Positions 63,701 to 64,000 of a stretch of DNA of 64,000 nt are shown one piece after another. Where the stretch lies: the NCBI RefSeq assembly GCF_014639315.1, contig NZ_BMFY01000002.1:1-64000 (forward strand), given 5' to 3'. The notes below the pieces were generated by a model. It saw only the letters and a program-made list of their open reading frames with translations, did no database searches and was not told where the DNA came from. The translations under genes were made by a program, and so were the position numbers. This DNA is from Sediminivirga luteola (lineage in GTDB: Bacteria; Actinomycetota; Actinomycetes; Actinomycetales; Brevibacteriaceae). Numbering within the stretch: position 1 is the first letter of the stretch; every line of letters begins with the position of its first letter.

Positions 63701-64000
63701 TCAGCGCGGCGTAGCCGGCGTTCTGGTACGCCTCGTCGCTGAGCCCGAAGGCCTCCTCCAGCTTGCCGAGGGTGAGCAGCCGCAGGGAGTCATCGGCTTT
63801 CTCCTGGCTGCGCTCCAGCGCGAGCCTCTCCTCGGTCATGTCGACGAAGCCGCGCACGGCGGTGGTCCCGAAGGAGTGCCCCGCGCCGTCCTGCCGTTCC
63901 TTGAACAGGCCCAGCATCGGGATCTCGCTCTCCTCGCGCACCCGCACGGCGCGCTCGTGCCACAGCGCCGCCGCGTGGGCGATCCGCTCGAAGCCGACGC
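60756..64000 (-). CDS. Glutamate-synthase-like large subunit (GltB-type), 5' part outside the window
   Basis: At least 1080 residues; the frame runs open through the window edge, so GTG 63947 is not necessarily the start. Numbering from it, about 230-545 is the FMN barrel (HYSRYGTIRGSRIKQFASAR, GQGAKPGEGGQLP, FGTTALMMLKCVMAKNC). About 580-830 is the GXGXG helix domain (GSAGQSYGAFLADGL, GGNVLIGNFALFGATGGRTF). Iron-sulfur cysteines are C484, C490 and C494, spaced x5 and x3 instead of the usual x5 and x4. A tail of about 200 residues follows with no family I recognise. The glutaminase domain, if present, lies beyond the edge. Confidence 0.8.
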   Translation of the reverse strand, partial: VGFERIAHAAALWHERAVRVREESEIPMLGLFKERQDGAGHSFGTTAVRGFVDMTEERLALERSQEKADDSLRLLTLGKLEEAFGLSDEAYQNAGYAALSDEAIDSFQQTPGYKDFVRATTRERQRRPSALRDVLSLPGDVSGLETPEDLARELSRYHLDGNNSILIRGLQVSRREDGSHRIVFDQGGSDPFGRLTALAEALMRLFGDDIRAHWIEAGGLVVRAQGRAGRLLELIQPAPGPIHLDEVQPAHEITRALASGAMSHGALVAAAHESVAHGVNMVGGMSNCGEGGEHYSRYGTIRGSRIKQFASARFGVWTGYLADPMLEEIEIKIGQGAKPGEGGQLPAPKVTVDIAAARGGTPGVELVSPPPHHDTYSIEDLAQLIHDAKAARVRVIVKLVSSEGIGTIAVGVAKAGADVINVAGNTGGTGAAAVTSLKYAGRSAELGIAEVHQALCANGLRQKVVLRCSGAHQTGADVVASALLGGDSFEFGTTALMMLKCVMAKNCNIKCPAGLTTNPEAFDGDPRALAQYLLNIAHDVREILARLGLPSLEAARGRTDLLQLLDHPAAVGDLDARNLLAVVPEPVIEEPVYLEKDYAIDDSLLEQLRAALIEDGAREIEIGSVALGNRNKSVGAQLSIDIERMLNHSENPAERNMPAAVEDDRGRRRLPDGTVRVATHGSAGQSYGAFLADGLVFTHTGMCNDGVGKGQSGGTIAVRSPGGGSSRPGGNVLIGNFALFGATGGRTFIAGEAGDRFAVRNSGGTAVVEGVGEFCCEYMTNGAVLNLGHAGVGLGSGMSGGFLYQYDPEGAIAGNVTEDSLLVLRLGEEETQAEIGYHETAIRLLLEWHVEATGSELGARLLADWENARGSFFIGFPKALLQYQDADEILASKDRKELLDELSQALAADRLQSFKEDMSAGQAVLAGQVPRLGDSGLETVRALLSSYVVYSCALEIALSRIPEAEDGRDPRVQDAARKLILTQDFFLRQRITKYTKARLESFEDQELAAMIAAKRLGDYKESLAGRNVRSMDAPGTYGWILFQTRKNHRKLAHIDLDALFYDAARGDLARGARELMEAIR

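Overview
The window is chromosomal DNA from a high-GC actinobacterium, most likely Micrococcales close to Micrococcaceae. The pointers are GTP-dependent PEP carboxykinase, malate:quinone oxidoreductase, a MarP-type serine protease, the actinobacterial TadA-partner protein, a PrsW-like protease with a long proline-rich tail, a two-domain PutA, many GTG starts and many ATGA/GTGA stop-start overlaps. The genus is inferred from gene content only. No phage, transposase, CRISPR array or replication origin was seen.

Region by region. 1-2.7 kb: a sigma region-4 protein, a VapB-like antitoxin beside a truncated VapC, tadA with its partner gene, and upp. 3-10 kb: a winged-helix regulator, a membrane-anchored EEP-fold hydrolase, marP, a HisC/Pat aminotransferase, a PrsW protease and a DUF4190 protein, separated by strong hairpins. 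10-15.6 kb, minus strand: lactate dehydrogenase-like and mqo genes, then a degenerate acetyl-CoA-synthetase-like protein coupled to an IclR regulator. 15.8-24.1 kb: a branched-chain-type ABC importer (livG, acyl-CoA ligase, livH, livM, livK, livF, PaaK-like gene). This suggests uptake and CoA activation of an organic acid. 24.1-29.5 kb: putA and a divergent regulator with an unusual two-HTH architecture.

29.9-37.7 kb: a peptide or nickel-family ABC importer with a CocE/X-Pro-peptidase-like hydrolase and a closing TetR gene. A perfect inverted repeat sits upstream and may be the TetR operator. 37.8-42.8 kb: an SDR gene remnant, an IclR regulator flanked by two copies of TTCTCG-N5-CGAGAA, an alcohol dehydrogenase, a GMC oxidoreductase with a small partner, and a PEBP protein. 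43-46.4 kb: pckG, tRNA-Arg(ACG), and a DUF2975/XRE pair behind tandem palindromes. The inosine-forming TadA in the first 2 kb is the enzyme expected to modify this tRNA.

46.4-64 kb: a large LPxTG-anchored extracellular nuclease. Then a nitrogen-compound region: ornithine-cyclodeaminase-like, two MTOX/SolA-like flavin oxidases, HAD phosphatase, amidase, agmatine deiminase-like enzyme, YitT-like membrane protein and TetR. At the right edge a glutamate-synthase-like large subunit, cut by the window end, is translationally coupled to a CysJ-type diflavin reductase. No GltD gene is visible downstream of it. I regard this pair as the most unusual system here.
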